Assembly: GCA_003023125.1 (NCBI GenBank)
Contig: PXSY01000158.1
Coordinates: forward strand, 3,517-11,878
Direction: 5' to 3'
Length of the DNA: 8,362 nt
From: Bacteroidetes bacterium QH_10_64_19
GTDB taxonomy: Bacteria > Bacteroidota > Rhodothermia > Rhodothermales > Salinibacteraceae
Under the pieces are notes generated by a model. It did no database searches, was not told the origin of the DNA, and worked only from the letters and a program-made list of their open reading frames with translations. Numbering within the stretch: the stretch's first letter is position 1; each line of letters opens with the position of its first letter. Positions 5,058-8,362 of this stretch are shown piece after piece. A program made the position numbers and the translations under genes.

Positions 5058-6254
5058 CTACTTCTCTGTGAGGGCATCGATGCCAGGGAGGGGGGCGCCT
5101 TCGAGGAAGGTCAGCAGCGCGCCCCCGCCGGTGGAGACGTGGCTGATGCGGTCGGTACACCCGGATTGTCCGAGGGCCAAGACCGAGTCGCCGCCACCCA
5201 CCACAGAAAAGGCCCCTTCGTCGGTGGCGTCGGCCACCGCGTTGGAGACAGCCATCGTGCCCTTCGCGAACTGCTCGATTTCGAACACGCCCATCGGGCC
5301 GTTCCATACGACCGTGGCGGCATCGAGAATAAGGTCCCGGTAGGTGTCGATGGTCGCAGGGCCGATGTCGAGGCCCATCTGGCCTTCGGGAATGTCTCCG
5401 TCCACAACGGACGACTCGGCATCCGCGTCGAGTTCTTCCGCCACTACGTGGTCGCTCGGCAACACGAGCGTGTCCTCGGCGTCCTTGTAGAGCGACTCGG
5501 CGGTGTCGAGCCGGTCGGTTTCGATGCGCGACTCTCCCACCTCGTGGCCCAGCATCTGGAGGAACGTGTAGCTCATGGCCCCGCCGATGAGCAGACGGTC
5601 GGCCGTCTGCGAGAGGGTGCGAATCGCGCCGAGCTTATCGGACACTTTGGATCCGCCGAGAATGGCCACCAGTGGGTGGTCGGGATGGTCGCGCACCCGG
5701 CTGAGGGCGTTGAGTTCATCTTCCATGAGTCGGCCCATGACCCCGACATCGACGACGTCAGCCACCCCGTTCGTCGAGGCGTGGGCCCGGTGTGCCGCCC
5801 CAAACGCGTCGTTGACATAGACATCGGCCAGGCTGGCCAGAGCCTCCGAAAAGTCCTCGTCGTTGGCCTTTTCGTCGGCGTCGAAGCGCGTGTTCTCCAG
5901 TAAGATCACGCTTCCCTCACTCATGCCGTCGACGATCTGCTCGACCGTCCCCCCAACCGTGTTGCTGGAGAACCGGACGCGCTCCTCGATCAGCGTGTCG
6001 AGATGATCGGCCACGCAGGCCAGGCTCAGGTCGGGATTGGGCTGCCCGCCGGGACGGCCGAGGTGGCTAATGAGAATGGCCTTACCCCCATTGTCGAGGA
6101 CGTGACGGATGGTCGGGAGGGCCGCCCGGACGCGGGTGTCGTCCTCCACGCAGGGGCTTCCATCCTCGGAGGTCCCGAGCGGGACGTTAAAGTCGACGCG
6201 AATCAGAACGCGTTGGCCGCGGACATCGATGTCATCGAGGGTCAGCTTGGACAT
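5058..6254 (-). CDS. pgk: Phosphoglycerate kinase
   Basis: A full-length 398-residue phosphoglycerate kinase that makes ATP and 3-phosphoglycerate from 1,3-bisphosphoglycerate in the cytoplasm. Conserved elements are RVDFNVP (19-25), SHLGRP (63-68), LLENTRF (118-124) and NDAFGAAHRAHAS (148-160), which bind the phosphoglycerate in the N-domain, then GGSKVSDK (200-207), WNGPMGVFE (317-325), GGGDS (353-357) and HVSTGGGA (372-379) at the nucleotide site of the C-domain. The end GIDALTEK is typical of the family. The protein is rich in Asp and Glu, as expected in a salt-in halophile. It follows the GAPDH gene by 90 bases on the same strand, so the two enzymes catalysing consecutive steps are probably made from one transcript. 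Nothing appears broken, and no Shine-Dalgarno is seen before ATG 6254-6252. Confidence 0.98.
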   Translation of the reverse strand: MSKLTLDDIDVRGQRVLIRVDFNVPLGTSEDGSPCVEDDTRVRAALPTIRHVLDNGGKAILISHLGRPGGQPNPDLSLACVADHLDTLIEERVRFSSNTVGGTVEQIVDGMSEGSVILLENTRFDADEKANDEDFSEALASLADVYVNDAFGAAHRAHASTNGVADVVDVGVMGRLMEDELNALSRVRDHPDHPLVAILGGSKVSDKLGAIRTLSQTADRLLIGGAMSYTFLQMLGHEVGESRIETDRLDTAESLYKDAEDTLVLPSDHVVAEELDADAESSVVDGDIPEGQMGLDIGPATIDTYRDLILDAATVVWNGPMGVFEIEQFAKGTMAVSNAVADATDEGAFSVVGGGDSVLALGQSGCTDRISHVSTGGGALLTFLEGAPLPGIDALTEK

Positions 6255-6344
6255 GGGGAGAAGGGATTGGACGACAGAGCGAGTGATCCGCCGATCGGGC
6301 CCGGACGGAGTGGATCGCGGAACCGGAACGGGGAGGAGAGCCGC

Positions 6345-7922
<1,578 letters not shown>

Positions 7923-8362
7923 ATGACTGCCCTCCAAACTCCCGAAAAAACGTCTCGCCGTCAGGAGCTCCGGCAGAACATCTTTGTCGACCTTTATGCT
8001 CGAGCCCTCCTTTTCTACGACGAACACAAGCGCCTGGCGCAGGGGCTTGGAGTGGCACTCCTCGTGCTCGTCCTGGCCATTCCGGGATACATCTACTATC
8101 ACCAGCAGCAAGAGCAGGTCGCCAACGAGCAACTGGGGAAGATTCTTCCCGTCTACGACCAGGGAAATTACCAGCAGGCCCTCGACGGGGTGGGTAATCG
8201 GGCGGGACTTCTTACCATTGCGGACGACTACAGCAACACGGACGCTGGCAATCTGGCGGCCTTCTATGCGGCCAACTCTCTTTACCAGCTTGAGGAGTAT
8301 GACCGGGCCCTGAAATACTTCCAGCGATACGACAAGAGCGGCGACTTTATTGGGGCGAGTGC
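7923..8362 (+). CDS. Membrane-anchored TPR-like protein, N-terminal part (cut by window edge)
   Basis: The ATG at 7923-7925 opens a frame of 146 codons that continues past the window end; an in-frame stop at 7905-7907 limits earlier starts. Residues 1-39 are polar and probably cytoplasmic, about 40-58 form one membrane helix (GLGVALLVLVLAIPGYIYY), and a Gln/Glu-rich linker follows. Two TPR-like helical pairs can be seen at about 69-90 (ILPVYDQGNYQQALDGV) and 111-138 (AAFYAANSLYQLEEYDRALK). This layout of a short cytoplasmic tail, one helix and external TPR repeats resembles YfgM-like tetratricopeptide proteins common in Bacteroidota and Rhodothermota, which act in envelope protein folding or complex assembly. 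The exact role is unknown. It is the only plus-strand gene here and is read divergently from gap. No Shine-Dalgarno is visible. Confidence 0.85.
   Translation, partial: MTALQTPEKTSRRQELRQNIFVDLYARALLFYDEHKRLAQGLGVALLVLVLAIPGYIYYHQQQEQVANEQLGKILPVYDQGNYQQALDGVGNRAGLLTIADDYSNTDAGNLAAFYAANSLYQLEEYDRALKYFQRYDKSGDFIGAS

Overview
The window is a high-GC stretch of bacterial chromosome. Proteins are acidic (Asp/Glu-rich PGK, GAPDH and BlaI tail), genes lack clear Shine-Dalgarno sequences, and the gene set fits a halophilic member of the Rhodothermota (Salinibacter-like). That assignment is an inference from composition and protein character, not from a marker gene.

Layout, left to right. (1) 1-531, minus strand: a BlaI/MecI-type repressor followed one base later by the first codons of a membrane protein that is almost certainly its BlaR1/M56 sensor peptidase partner. 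An overlapping double palindrome lies at 554-577 in front of the repressor and looks like its operator. (2) 634-1341, minus: a family-2 glycosyltransferase of the TIGR04283 type. (3) 1545-2438, minus: an amidinotransferase-fold hydrolase related to dimethylarginine dimethylaminohydrolase and arginine dihydrolase. (4) 2461-2607: an intergenic cluster of inverted repeats. (5) 2632-4732, minus: an ABC exporter, ATPase first and ABC-2 permease second. Each gene carries a tandem duplication whose length is not a multiple of three (14 bp in the ATPase, 70 bp in the permease), so both reading frames break. (6) 5058-7358, minus: gap then pgk, two consecutive glycolytic enzymes. (7) 7359-7922: a long divergent intergenic region. 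(8) 7923 to the window end, plus: a membrane-anchored TPR-like protein, cut by the window edge.

The glycolytic genes and the repressor/sensor pair look ordinary and intact. The most notable content is the ABC transporter. Removing one 14-bp copy restores a 316-residue ATPase with a normal C-terminal domain. Removing one 70-bp copy restores a 282-residue six-helix permease. The 70-bp copies differ at 10 positions, and the changes are conservative at the protein level. They therefore look like two homologous alleles joined together rather than a fresh slippage product. This could be real recombination or an assembly chimera. I see no clear evidence of a wholly new multi-gene system, CRISPR array, tRNA, rRNA or insertion sequence.
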